This document shows, piece after piece, positions 35,477-46,922 of a stretch of DNA of 64,000 nt. The stretch's first letter is position 1, and each line of letters starts with the position of its first letter. The stretch comes from Acorus gramineus (Eukaryota; Streptophyta; Magnoliopsida; Acorales; Acoraceae): positions 7,712,584 through 7,776,583 of the forward strand of contig CM060847.1 of assembly GCA_030737835.1 (NCBI GenBank), given 5' to 3'. Position numbers and translations under genes: made by a program. Below the pieces are notes generated by a model. The model searched no databases and was not told where the DNA came from. It saw only the letters and a program-made list of their open reading frames with translations.

Positions 35477-38207
35477 TCACTGTTCTTCGTGGCACTTAAG
35501 GTGTTCTACATCCTTGCTCTTGCCCCATACAACTAAATACAGGCCTGAAACTATCACAATTGCTCCAATTAACCTGCCAAAATCACACACTCACAACATC
35601 ACCTAAAAAGCTTGAAATCATTTTAAACATTTGTTGATTGAGATGGAAAGATTCATGTAATGTTTGAGAACTTCTATATGATGTTTTTGAGTGAGCTATA
35701 TATTTTATATGTTTAAAAACGAGTTTTTAAAAAAATTAGGAGTTTCTAAAAACAATTTCCGCAAAACCTACTTGTATTAGATTTTTGAAAAATTATTTTT
35801 TATAACTAATTAAACTTGTTCTTCACTTGTGCTAGAGGCATTTGGAACTGAGTTTAAATTAAGTATGATTTCTGTATAGAAGCTGTTTTTCCAAACACTA
35901 TCTTATCTTTGATAAGATACTAATTAAGCACGTACATTCCCAGGTAAAAATCCTCCTCCAGAACAATCGATCCAAGAACGGTGACGATGATCATGCCCAA
36001 GGGGCTGAACGCCGTCACGAAAACCGGTCCCCTCTCCTTCAACACCACACCCTGTAAGTAGAAAGCAATCCCTGAGCACATGATTCCCTGCACTCAAAAA
36101 ACAGTAAAATCTGTGTGTTCTGAGTCTGAATTTGGACAAGTAGTAGCAGCATTTGCAGTTCAAAAACATAGAGAAAGACATTCAGTACCGCATAAGCCAT
36201 GGCCAATAGTTTCTTGTCCAGTTTTATGGACCAGATGGCTCGGTTGCCAGGGTTCATCAGCACTGCTGCTATAGAACCTTGGGCCGCACCAGCCGCGCAT
36301 ATCAGGGCTGCGACCGTGATCTCCACCGGATACTCGCGCAGCGTGAACGCCTGTTAATCAAAGGTTATAACATTGGTCATGTTGTCAATTTTTTTTTTAC
36401 TTGGTAAACTTTTTTTTATTTTTATCAGGAGGGACAAGACTCATATCTCTAAGACCTTCCGGTGAAGAGGGAGTACATCGATCAACCTTACTGTTGTCAC
36501 GTTTGTTTACCTTTAATTCATGCACTTAAAGCTGACCCAATTAGCAGTTGCCTAGTTTTTAAACATGCTTCACTTGGTCTAGAGTTAGTTGCACTCCTCG
36601 TGCTTCTTTATAATCACTTACCAGGTTTAATCCCTCATTGGGGACTAAGGAATCCTAGTCAAATCCAATTCTGATTGGATCTCATCCCTGTCTTTTCTTC
36701 CTTATATTCATGAAGAAAGAGTTGCTCCCTAGATGGATTCTAGTTTGGGTTTTATTTAATTAGGTCTTGTTGGGCTCTGTTGAAGTACAAACATGTGTGA
36801 TCTCATATATTTACCATGTAAAATCTGTAACATTTTCAATCACATGTTTAAGTTTGCATTCCAAACTTACTAGAGCTAACAAAATTCAGCCCATCACCTT
36901 AATTACTCTCTTTGTTGACTCATTGTAGATTGAATTCCCTTTATTGGGTATCGAAAGGTTCCCTAACATAAGCTTTTAATCTGAAAACAATAATTAGAAG
37001 GGCGTATACACTCAGTCTGTTTTATAGTTCAATTTGCAATCACCACATCACAATCAATAAATTTTATATTATAGAAAATATAAACATGTGCGCATTATAT
37101 TCATGTGAGTATGTATAAAAACAAACATAATGTGATCCTAATTAGAAATGTTGATTTACCTGGAGAATGACAAAACCAGCCCAACATGAGCAAGCAACGA
37201 AAAGCATGATAGAACCCTTAATAACATCATCTCCCAATCCACCATCACTGGTCACATGGTGATGCTCTCCTCTGATCCATGGCATGTGAAGGACCGGGCC
37301 GTGATACAACGTCATGACCATCGCCCCCGCCACGGATACAATCGTCCCCGCCACCTTCGCCACACTCCGAACCTCCGTCATATTCACCCTCTCCAACCTT
37401 CACAAGACATACATCAATCCATATCATGTAATAACATAATCACTACTTCATTAATAACAACAATGGTTATATTTATATATATATATACCTAAAGATGCAT
37501 GCCATGATGAATGTTACGGCGGGGAGGACGTTGCCCATGGCGGCCGTGAAGGTCGCCGATGTGTGTTTCATCCCGGTGTAGAACAAATTTTGATCTAACA
37601 CTGGCCTTTTGAGTAATCAAACAAAAAAGTGAGCTATAAGAACAAAGAAGCATTTCAGTAGGGGTCTCATCAGTCACCAATGACATACTAATACATGGTT
37701 AACAAATTAATCTCGCATGTATTAATTAATATCTCATTGGTGACTGACGAGACTTGATAAGATCTAGCCAGAGCTTGATCTCATCCCAAGAAATTAATGA
37801 AAATTTTGAATATCATAAACGAGTTACTCCAAGAAGCCTAATGCCATGATCTTCAAGAAGATGGATAGTGTCATCTTTGGCCTTGAATTCCTATCATCAA
37901 CAAATTAATTAAAACACAAGAATTTCTCTTAGGCCATAATACTGAGCTATGTACCAAACAAAGTGAATCCTTGTGAAAATTGGGACCTCTTGCAGGCAAA
38001 AGCGAATGGACTGATGGCAAGGGTGGCGATGGCATGTCGATACACGACGAATGTGGAGGGGCTCATCCCATCCTTCAGAGCTGCCATGGCGATGATGCTC
38101 ATGCCGGCGAAGCCAAATTGGAGGAAGACCATGGCCAAGTAGGGCTTCACCGTGGTCCAGCCGGCCCTCGGCGAAGATGACTCCCTCCCTCCCTGGTTTT
38201 CCAACAT
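35477..38207 (-). CDS. WAT1-related (UMAMIT, EamA/DMT superfamily) transporter, copy 2
   Basis: Seven minus-strand exons (38207-37987, 37890-about 37828, 37605-37489, 37397-37160, 36350-36189, 36087-35936, 35573-35477) give 349 residues. Exons 3, 4 and 6 have exactly the same lengths as in copy 1 (117, 238 and 152 nt), and all junctions fall at the same codon phases. Motifs include KPYLAMVFLQFGFAGM, EPVLDQNLFYTG, LKERGPVFVTAF and GLYLVVWGKSKD. The C-terminal tail is shorter than in copy 1 and ends at the TGA at 35477-35479. Ten membrane helices in two EamA halves are expected. The start is the ATG at 38207; the codon three positions upstream that extends the frame is TTG. All introns here are GT-AG, including the one that is GC-AG in copy 1. 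The substrate (auxin or amino acids) is undetermined. Confidence 0.94.
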
Positions 38208-39008
38208 TATATTCAACTACAACAAAAATAAAACTAACTAAACTGGACACTAATTAGTGTTTCATATACACACACACATGAATAATGCAAGTTTTTCTCT
38301 AGACAATTCAATGCAACAAGAAACAGAGCCATTTAAAACCAATCTCCTACAATTCAAGTGTTCCACTAATGCTTAACCGCCACCCCCATTAACAACTGAA
38401 GCAGATAAACAAAAATATCATATGTAATACCTTTCCATATATGCATTTAATCACAGGTTGTTGTTGGGGATGTTATTTGGCAAATGTTTTACGTGTCAGT
38501 TTATTCATCAAGATATCATAGACTTTTTGCTTAATTAGATGATCTAAACTTTCCAATTCTTCTTTCCATTGGTATATGTGAGTGATCAGTTTATTCAGCT
38601 TTAATTTTCCATTAACAATGATCAGAAAAAGAAATACTTGTTAAGGAAATCTTTTTATGGAAAACAAGGTTCTGTGTGGTTTTGCATGATTCCATTGTTA
38701 GAAAAAGAGGAGAAGAGAAGTTAATTAGTTTAATTTAATTCCAACACTCAATCAACAAAACTCACTTAAGAAAATGCGCATTTTAAAAGTTGAGAGATTA
38801 TTCCACTATAGTATTCTCGATTCATGCTTCTGTTGCATTGGGCTCTTCAAAGGATCTTCATTCAAAAAAAAAAACACTATCTGATGGAATGGTTAACAGA
38901 GGATCAACAGACTCTAGAAGAATCACTTATATATTACATAAAATTGTTTCATTTGATCGTGTATGTGTTTTAACGTAAATATTAATTAAAGTGAGTATTT
39001 AAATCTAA
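38208..39008. other. Upstream region of WAT1 copy 2
   Basis: Non-coding, with a short CA tract near 38266. No gene was recognised. Confidence 0.5.
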
Positions 39009-39017
39009 TAATTTTTA

Positions 39018-39914
39018 GGGTCAATTGCTCAAATACCCTGTAGGCTGTAGCCCAACCCCAATATTTTCTGTACCCCACTTTTTGAAAAAAAAAAATTTAC
39101 TCGTGTAGCAAATATTTAATTTTTTTTCTACCTTTCTCCTTTAATTCTCCCAGCACCACAAAATCACGGTTTTTTCCTGTAAGTACATATATGTTTTCTG
39201 GAACTTGTAGAACACAAAATGTAATTTATGTAAATATTATCTGTAAGTACATTATTATGCATATCATGTAAAAATAGTAACTTGCAAAATACTAGAGAAA
39301 CATACGTGCGCTAATGCATAACACCTGAAAATATTTTATCACAAACATGAAAACACTTAAATTCATCGAATGTTTGCATTCTGACGTTTTTTTTCCTACC
39401 CTAATGAATTGAGATGTTGTATTTCCTCGGATCATCTTTATGTCATTTTGGCTAAAATCAAATCTATTGTTACACCTTCAAGTTAGTAAGCGTACATCAT
39501 TAGGAAGAACTCGTAATTTAAACTATATTAGAGATGTAACAATTAGTCAAACACCCAAATAAATTAAATACCAATAAGTGTGTACTTCATGACAATATAA
39601 GAAATATATATATAAATTAATGTTATGTATTAATGTATGTTTCTCTAGTGTTTTACAAGTTACGATTTTTATATAACATAATAATGCATTTACAGATAAT
39701 ATTTACAGAAATTACATTTTGTGTTCTCCAAGTTACAGAAAACATATATGCACTTACAGAGGGAAACTGCGATTTTGTGGAGTTGGGGGAATTAAAAGGA
39801 TGATAGTAAAAAAAAAAATTAAGTGTTTGCTGTAGAGATACAAAAAAAAGTTTTAAAAGGTGGAGCACAAAAAATATTAGGGTTAAACTGTAGGAATATT
39901 TGAGCAATGGACCC
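39018..39914. mobile_element. Foldback element G, Mutator-like, with perfect 9-bp target duplication
   Basis: An 897-bp palindromic element starting GGGTCAATTGCTCAAATA and ending with the complement of GGGTCCATTGCTCAAATA. TAATTTTTA flanks both ends (39009-39017 and 39915-39923). The arms extend inward over 200 bp each (ACAAAATGTAATTT against AAATTACATTTTGT, CATATATG cores). Non-coding. Confidence 0.88.
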
Positions 39915-40439
39915 TAATTTTTATCACCGGTGTCAGTTTCCTGGGTAGTTCACATGGTTATCTTTTTAATATTTGTGGCGTATCTTTGTTGAATCGGTAT
40001 CGCTTATGAAATTATCCCAGCTAGTTTTTTTTTTTTTTTTTTTTCACTCTTGTGGAATCATTGTGGACTCACTTCGATCATCTCACAACTCTAGTCTTTT
40101 TGTTTAAAAAACTGCTTTCCAAGGTTCCTATGATGATTCACTGATGGTGTATTTAAAAAAAAGTTTTTGGAAGTTTTATTTTTTCAGAAATTATACTTGA
40201 TCATTTTCAAAAGACTTTAAGCAAAATCAAAATATAACTTTTAGTTTTAAAAGTCAATTTTTTAGAAACCAACAAAAATGTGTCTTAAAAAGTTATTCAA
40301 AGTCCTTTTCAAATGCTATCCCATAAAGAGATTCTTCATTTACTGCTTGATAACCAAAATCTACACACTGAATAAAAAGTTATTTTAATAGATATTCACA
40401 AACCAAGCAAGACATTGCCTGGCCTGTTTGATATCCCTT

Positions 40440-40800
40440 AAATTAAGCGACTCTGTTTTTAATTAAATAAAAAGCTAAAAAGTGTTGTTAAATGCATTCT
40501 AAAAAACTAGTTTAATTAAAAAATCACTTTCAGCTTTTAAATGCAAAAAAATTGATTTTTAAAAAGAAAAAAAAATCTGCTTTCCAGAAATTAAGTCTAT
40601 TTAAGTCACTTTATTTAAAATCTTATTTTTCATACGTGTTTCCTGGAAAGTGGATTCATGTAAAGCGGATTTTTTTCGCTTTTTAAAAATCAATATTTTT
40701 GCACTAAAAGCTGTAAATAACTTTTTAATTAAGTAAATTTTTTAGAATGCGTTTAATAATATTTTTTTGTTTTCTGTTTAATTAAAAATAAAATTATTTT
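40440..40800. mobile_element. Imperfect foldback element
   Basis: The left arm (about 40480-40590: GCATTCTAAAAAACTAG, CAGCTTTTAAATGCAAAA, TTGATTTTTAAAAAG) is mirrored in reverse complement by about 40640-40780. This gives a palindromic unit of roughly 350 bp. No target duplication was seen. It resembles 20081-20290. Confidence 0.55.
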
Positions 40801-41469
40801 AATTAAGTATTTTCAAACGGGGACTTAATCAAAAGATGTGTCCCGCAGGTTTTAGAATTGGCAGATGGAACATCAATCCCCTTGTACTAGACTTTCATGC
40901 CAAAAGTTCTGCATTAGTTTTTGGGCCTCCAGTCCAGGACTTGTCTAGGGCTCATTTGGCCCAATATGTCTTATGCCTATTCATAGAAGGATATGTTACG
41001 TGTAGGTTGCATTTAGTTGAACGATTACAAAATAGATTTGAGACAAAATGTGAGTTTAAAACTGATTTTATAAGAAGACGTCTCTTTACAGCTTCTGAAA
41101 ATCTGAGGTTCTGAAAAAAAATTCTCATTCTCATAAATCTATCTGCAAATTTTAGTCTCAATTTTTCTATTTGAAAATCAGTTTAGAAAAAGCAGTTTCT
41201 TACAAATCCAAAACATGTTCAAACCTGTTTTCAAACAAGCTCGATTGCCTTTTATGATGTTTTTTGGTGTGATCCAATATTAATGATTTGATCTGGATAC
41301 ATGGTAAGATCAAAATATGACCCTAAAGTTTTTGGAAGTAATTAAAATTGGGTCGGCGACCCTCATTAGTCAACCATAACTCTTAGAAGGATTAAAATGC
41401 AAATGACCCAAGTCAAGTATTTTCATTCCATGAAAAGCCACTCATAAAACATCATCATCATCATCAGCC
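40801..41469. other. Upstream region of the intronless gene
   Basis: Non-coding. A segment at about 41000-41250 has weak MITE-like character (GTTGCATTTAGTTGAACGATT near one end, AAACAAGCTCGATTG near the other), but the ends do not match well enough to call an element. Confidence 0.4.
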
Positions 41470-41931
41470 ATGGAAGCCCTCTTCAACCAATTCTCCACCA
41501 TGTCCAACCAGATCCTCACCGGCGACAACCCCTTCAACCCCTACGACGTCGACCACCTCCTCCACCTCTTCGAACTCGAGGCCTACAACTCCTGGTCCTC
41601 CTCCGCCGCCGCCTCTCACGCCTCCGCCTTCGCCTTCGCCGCCGAAGCCGAGTCCTCCATAAAGGCCGTCGAGTCCGACATGGACGCCCTCATCGCCGCC
41701 GCCATGGATGAGTTCCACCGCACGGTCGAGGAGGCCGAGAGGCTGTCGGAGTCCGAGACGCGCGGCCTCGTCGGGGCGGCGGAGAAGGTGAAGAGGGCGG
41801 GAGAATCCGTTGGGTCCGCCGCCGCCGTGGCTTCCAAGAGGTACCTGGACGGCGCCGTCGCCTCGGCCACCGCGACGATGAGGTCGGCGTTTGGAAGCGC
41901 CGGCAAGATCAAGAAGATCTATCCTTATTAG
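41470..41931 (+). CDS. Conserved-looking plant protein of unknown function, single exon
   Basis: An uninterrupted 153-residue frame with strong codon bias (GC-rich third positions) against an AT-rich background, so it is very likely real. The N-terminus reads MEALFNQFSTMSNQIL, followed by PYDVDHLLHLFELEAYNSW. It continues into a long Ala/Glu-rich amphipathic helical stretch (about residues 45-140), ending in KIKKIYPY. No signal peptide, membrane span or named domain is visible. The layout (short N-terminal motif, then coiled-coil-like helices) suggests a small soluble or membrane-associated adaptor, but that is speculation. The start is the first ATG in frame. It lies between the WAT1 pair and the GGCT gene and has no intron. 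Confidence 0.85.
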   Translation: MEALFNQFSTMSNQILTGDNPFNPYDVDHLLHLFELEAYNSWSSSAAASHASAFAFAAEAESSIKAVESDMDALIAAAMDEFHRTVEEAERLSESETRGLVGAAEKVKRAGESVGSAAAVASKRYLDGAVASATATMRSAFGSAGKIKKIYPY

Positions 41932-41986
41932 ATTTGTAAATCTTGTTAAGTTCTTAATTATCAGATGTTGTAATGATAATAATAAT

Positions 41987-41992
41987 AATAAA
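41987..41992 (+). terminator. Polyadenylation signal candidate of the intronless gene
   Basis: AATAAA follows an (AAT) repeat 56 bases after the stop codon at 41929-41931. Its position fits a near-upstream polyadenylation element. Confidence 0.45.
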
Positions 41993-43813
41993 CTCGTTTG
42001 TAACAGCTTTTGCTCGGTTATAATTAATATGGATTATTGTTTCTCAAAACAATAATAATAAAAAAAAATTGTTTGATGATTTTGAGTTTTCGTTTTATTT
42101 TTATATAATTATCAAATACTCTCTCAGCATTGCCCCTTTTTATCAAAGAGCCTCAACACGCTAACTCGATCCTAGGTCTAATGATAGTAATTTATTGAGA
42201 AACTATTTTCTACTACATGAAATATAATTTTCTATACAATTAAATGCATATATTTTTTTATTTATTTTTAATAACATATATACTATATTAGATGATTTAA
42301 TACATTGTGTTGGTGATCTAGGGTTCCTAAAATTTTTTAACACACCTTTCCAAGGTTTAAAAAATCATCAAGAGTCTAACAATGCTTTGAAGAGAGGTCA
42401 GATCATGTGTAACACAGTAATGAAATCTTTTTCATTTTAATTAAAATTTACATTAAAAAAAATCTATCCGACGTTACACTTTTATTGGTGGGTTATCATC
42501 GGCACAAATGATATCATCACTTTTGTGAGGAGACATAGTGGTTGCAATAATTTTGAGGCCCCACTTTGAAAAAGAAAGATGAACAACAAAAAAATTGGGG
42601 GAAAAAGTCAAGCTAATTATAGGTGTCATGTTTGCTGAGTGGAAATCCGAATTGGATTCCTTTATCATGCCTTTTGTTTTAATTTTTCGTTTTCTGTTCA
42701 GAGATAATTTGATCCCAACCAATAAAAAAAATAACAACTTACATTTCCATTATTGACTCAAAAATGTGTATGGCGAAAAAAAATTAGCCAAAGTTTTGAG
42801 CCATCGGATCATAATGTTTTAAGTTGACCTCCTTTCAATGAGATGGATCAATTTAAACAGGATAAAATTAAAAATATTACATTTAATCCCTATGCAATCA
42901 TCACAAGTTCTAAATTTTTTATTACATCCTTAACTAATGAAACACATTCTCTTATAAAAGATGTATATTCATATAATTTAGATACATATTTTTTATAATA
43001 GAGTATTTATTAAATGCGTTAAGCGATTTCATCGTGACCAATACAAACATGACCATAAAACTGATTGAATATATTGATGCTCATGAGATTATTAGCTAGT
43101 TCACGAGATCTATCACCACCTACATGATATTTGAACCGAGTGTTGTTTTTAGTTTTACTTTTCACTTGAACAAACTAATATTATTGTATTTTTCAAGTTC
43201 GTGGTTGCATACAAAGACATTTACAGTCCCTCATATAGTTACATTCTGCTTCTTCTTTTTTCTCTCTCGCCCTGTTTGTTATCTTCAAATATATTGAATT
43301 TTTTAATATAAAATAATACATGTTTTTATGTTTTTTTTATAATTAATTCAAATATTGAGACAACGATTATATATATTATGTAAGACAATTTCATATACTA
43401 TATCGATTACAAATGAGTCTGTATATCAAAGCCCTAATTGGACTGAGCGCTGATACACTTAGTCCATTTTTACAGCTTGTTTTGGCAGTCCATACGCTAT
43501 GAAAATGTAGTATATACTGCACTATCATAATGTATACTGCGCAGTATCATAGTACATACTGTAGTCTATTTTTTTTTTTTTCACTATGAAAAAAAATACA
43601 CTAATGCATCTCAGTATATACTTAATTTTATATAATAGAATGCACTTCAAAGTGTGAGTGTATAAATTTATATAATAAAAAAATAGAATGGGCTATAATA
43701 GAGGCTACGTGTATCTTTTTCCAATTGGACCAAGCATAAAGATATTGATGGGCTTGGGCCGAGCTTACACATGGATATGTCGACGAATCGCCAGTGATCC
43801 GAAGGCTACTCAC
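41993..43813. other. Intergenic AT-rich region
   Basis: No supported gene. At about 43505-43565 a short motif recurs (GTATATACTGCACTATCAT, GTATACTGCGCAGTATCAT, GTACATACTG) with a period near 22-24 bp. Confidence 0.5.
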
Positions 43814-43933
43814 TCCTGGGCCATCTTTAACAACTCGGCCCACACACGCCGCTCCGACTTTCTCCAGCTCCTCGGGAAGGACAGCTTTGACACCGTACAC
43901 TCTCCTTATATTCAATCCACTCTTCTCCGCCAT
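43814..43933 (-). pseudogene. Candidate first exon or gene fragment, head-to-head with GGCT
   Basis: On the minus strand an ATG at 43933 opens a frame [11 protein letters not shown]...[18 protein letters not shown].. of 40 codons. It stops precisely at a consensus donor GTGAGT (43813 downwards). The sequence looks protein-like (charged helix, balanced composition) and is GC-richer than its surroundings. I find no following exon between 41.9 and 43.8 kb on this strand. It is therefore either a gene fragment or a first exon whose partners I could not recognise. I do not know the family. Confidence 0.3.
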
Positions 43934-44070
43934 AAACAAACAATCTCGTACACAGATAACTCGAGAACCCCATCACAACAAAATATTAATTTCACCAGGC
44001 GGTCTCTCATGCTCTCATAAGTCGTCCTCCATTGGTGCTTCCTTTCACAAAACAGAAGACTCAGAAAGAT

Positions 44071-44091
44071 TTAGAGAGAGAGAGAGAGAGG
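44071..44091 (+). promoter_or_regulatory. GA repeat in the GGCT 5' leader
   Basis: A GA-dinucleotide run ends six bases before the start codon at 44097, like that in front of the p24 gene. It is a possible GAGA/BPC-factor site. Confidence 0.4.
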
Positions 44092-44096
44092 TGAAA

Positions 44097-46922
44097 ATGG
44101 TGATGTGGGTGTTCGGGTATGGGTCCTTGATATGGAAGGCTGGGTTCCCATACGAAGAAAGGATTGTTGGTTTCATCAGAGACTATCGCAGAGTCTTCTA
44201 TCAAGGCAAAACATCTCTCTTTCTCTCTCTATAGACGCATGGTTGTCTATGAATCTATACAGATGTTTTTAGTTGTTGTTGTGATTGATAGGAAGCACAG
44301 ACCACAGGGGAACCCCTGAATTCCCCGGTCGGACCGTAACCATCGAACCCTTTCCCGGAGAGTTATGTGTATGTTCACTACACCAACCCCAATCATTATA
44401 TGTAAAACTGTATGTTTGTTGAAGTTTTCAATATGGGTTTGTGTTCTTTTCTTTTGTTCTTCACATGAGGACCCATTGTTTTGGAGATGGGACTGTAAAG
44501 GTTGAGTCTTAGTTGCAAAATCTATGTGGGTTTTTTCGTTTAGGCATCTTTATCGGCACAACCCCATTAAGAGAGGAGGCATCAACATGGGTTTGTTGGA
44601 TACTTAGGTACCATGATGAGAATTCATTATGACTTTCCACTGTAGAGCTCTTTTGTATGTTAATATTATTTATAATGTAGGGAATCAACTGAATGTTGTG
44701 TTTCTGAGGCATCACTTATTAGCTTTGCAACAGTAATTGGTGCATGTTATCTATGACATTGGCATGAGATTTGTTTCGATCTAGCAATGATTTTTTAATG
44801 TAATCTTGAATATGATCAACGTAGTGGGCTCAGACCAGTGCTGAATTTGATGTGAATATAATCTGAATCATTTGGTCACACACTAACCGGTTAAAATCAT
44901 GGAAACAAAATCCAACATTATATTAATTGGTCAGTACAAAGAGGAATTTAGAAGAATTTGTAGTATCTTCCAATTGTTGTGTAACTCTTGAGGCTTTATT
45001 ATGAATGTCCAATAAATTTAGAGATATGAACTTTTGTAGTTATTTTGGACCTTTCGACATGAACGAATTTGCTTTTCATAGTTTTTCTTGATTCTTACTT
45101 CTTTATGTTGCATTATGCTCTCTTCCATTATCATTTTTTATACAAAAGCAACATCTTTATTTTGCAAGGACCTAGTGGGGAGTTGCATACAAAGTTTCAA
45201 CACCAGAGGATGAACAAACTGCAGTGACGGTAGGTGTACCAAGTCATTGATCCTTTTATGGTGAATCCCCAATACGTCGTACATTATGCTCATTCCATTT
45301 TAATAACCATTGCTTCCATATCTTGAGTTTGTTGGTTTAAAACAATGTGGCTGATGGTGATAAAAATGCTTTCGGTTCCTCCACTTTTCTTTCTCTTTGG
45401 GGAAAGTCCTGAGCAGGGCTTAGATTGCAAAGACATACTGTGCACACAGGCCATCTCTGTTGACAATAGTGAAAAACATGTTGACATTGAGTTGTCATGC
45501 AATCAACTCTTTCAAAATAATCTAAAACAAAAACTGCAAAGTGGGTGGAAAATAGAGTGCTTGATTGATCTGATGAGGGGCCTAAGTGCCAAGGTCATGG
45601 CCTTGATAACATAAGGTTTCAGAATTGTTGGAAACAGAAACCAAGATGTGCTTTGTAAACAGAAATGCAGGATTGTGCTTACTGGTTTGAAGTTCTTGAG
45701 GTTTGCAAATTTAGAAGATGCAGTCTCATCCATGATGGGTCAGCTCTACCGACTTAATTAATTTTTTGATTTGCGACTGGCTAAGGTGAACCTTGGGTTA
45801 CAGACTGAACATCTTTTTTCTTTTCTTGAGTTTGGCATCACTTAAACGAAATTTTAACCATGACTTTATCCATTTCCTCTTCTCTTTTTTGTCATAACAG
45901 ATAGATAATAGGGATCAAAGACCCAACAATCACATCAAAAGACAGATATGATAGACAAACGAGTTGTTCTAATAAAGGTCACCAGAAGGTTCTACTATTT
46001 TTATTTCTTCGAGAAGTCCTCCATAACCAAACCCAATTTTTGATGTAATGAGACATCTGGTTTCTGTTCCCATTTCTAGCTGTGCAGCATCCGCCTATGA
46101 GTTTGGCAATTAGGAAATAATCATCCATTCCATTGATGAAAAAACCATCTGTACCCTTTTAATTTAAATATAATATTTTAGAGCACATCCTGTGACTACT
46201 AACATTTCTTCTGGGCATCTAATAGTCCATCTCTTTGCTGGTTCATTTTGCAGCATCTGGAAGTGAGAGAGAAGCAGTATGATAAGAAGGCTTACCTGGA
46301 TTTCTATACTGTAAGTTGTAGATATTCTAATCTGAACATCTACTTGTCGAATATTCAACATAAATGATCTAATGTGATTCTGATTTGATATCAGGACACG
46401 GGATCCACAACTCCTGCAACCTATAAAGTACTTGTGTAAGTGGATCTAAATTATGACGAGTACTTTTTTTTTATCTTCAATGACCTGACTATGTATGTTG
46501 CAATCCAGATACATAGCTTCACCCGATAAAAAAGTTAACACGAATTACTTGGGACCTGCACCATTTGAGGAAATGGCAATGTATGAGATTTTCCTCTTCA
46601 TTGTAATATTCACAATTTCTGAATATCTCAGAGAAGTTGAACAGGTTGTTTGATTCTGGTTTCAGGCAGATTATTCGTGCAAGAGGCCCCTCAGGTCCAA
46701 ACTGTGAGTATGTTTTCAAGCTTGAAGATTGGCTTATTCAATCTGGTGAGTAGAACCTTGAAGCATCTCAAATTATATTGTACTTTGCAAATTTGAAAGT
46801 GTATATCATGTTTTTCTCTCTGAATCATTATAGGATGTGAAGATAAGCACGTCATAGAGCTAGCAAATACAATCAGGAAACTTCTTGGAGATTCATCCAC
46901 AATGAAGGCAAATGGTGTGTGA
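44097..46922 (+). CDS. Gamma-glutamylcyclotransferase, ChaC/GGCT2 type
   Basis: Eight exons (44097-44205, 44292-44368, 45176-45229, 46254-46310, 46395-46435, 46509-46580, 46666-46745, 46834-46922) encode 192 residues. The protein starts [22 protein letters not shown] is the substrate-binding loop of the family. [15 protein letters not shown] and WGVAYKV follow. Glu83 in the [10 protein letters not shown] block sits where the catalytic glutamate of GGCT2/ChaC enzymes is placed. The enzyme cleaves glutathione (family knowledge) to 5-oxoproline and Cys-Gly in the cytosol, feeding glutathione turnover and glutamate recycling. The length fits the plant family (about 190-220). Intron 1 starts GC (CAAG|GCAAAA) yet joins the frame perfectly at the family's usual Q-G-S-T-D-H-R-G junction. 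The gene is tail-to-tail with the NF-YC11-like gene, with 681 bp between stops. Confidence 0.94.

Noticed and set aside
43688-44234. Plus-strand frames extending upstream of the GGCT start
   Set aside because: The upstream part has no family likeness. GGCT proteins begin at [11 protein letters not shown], so the ATG at 44097 is preferred, and the upstream portion is leader.
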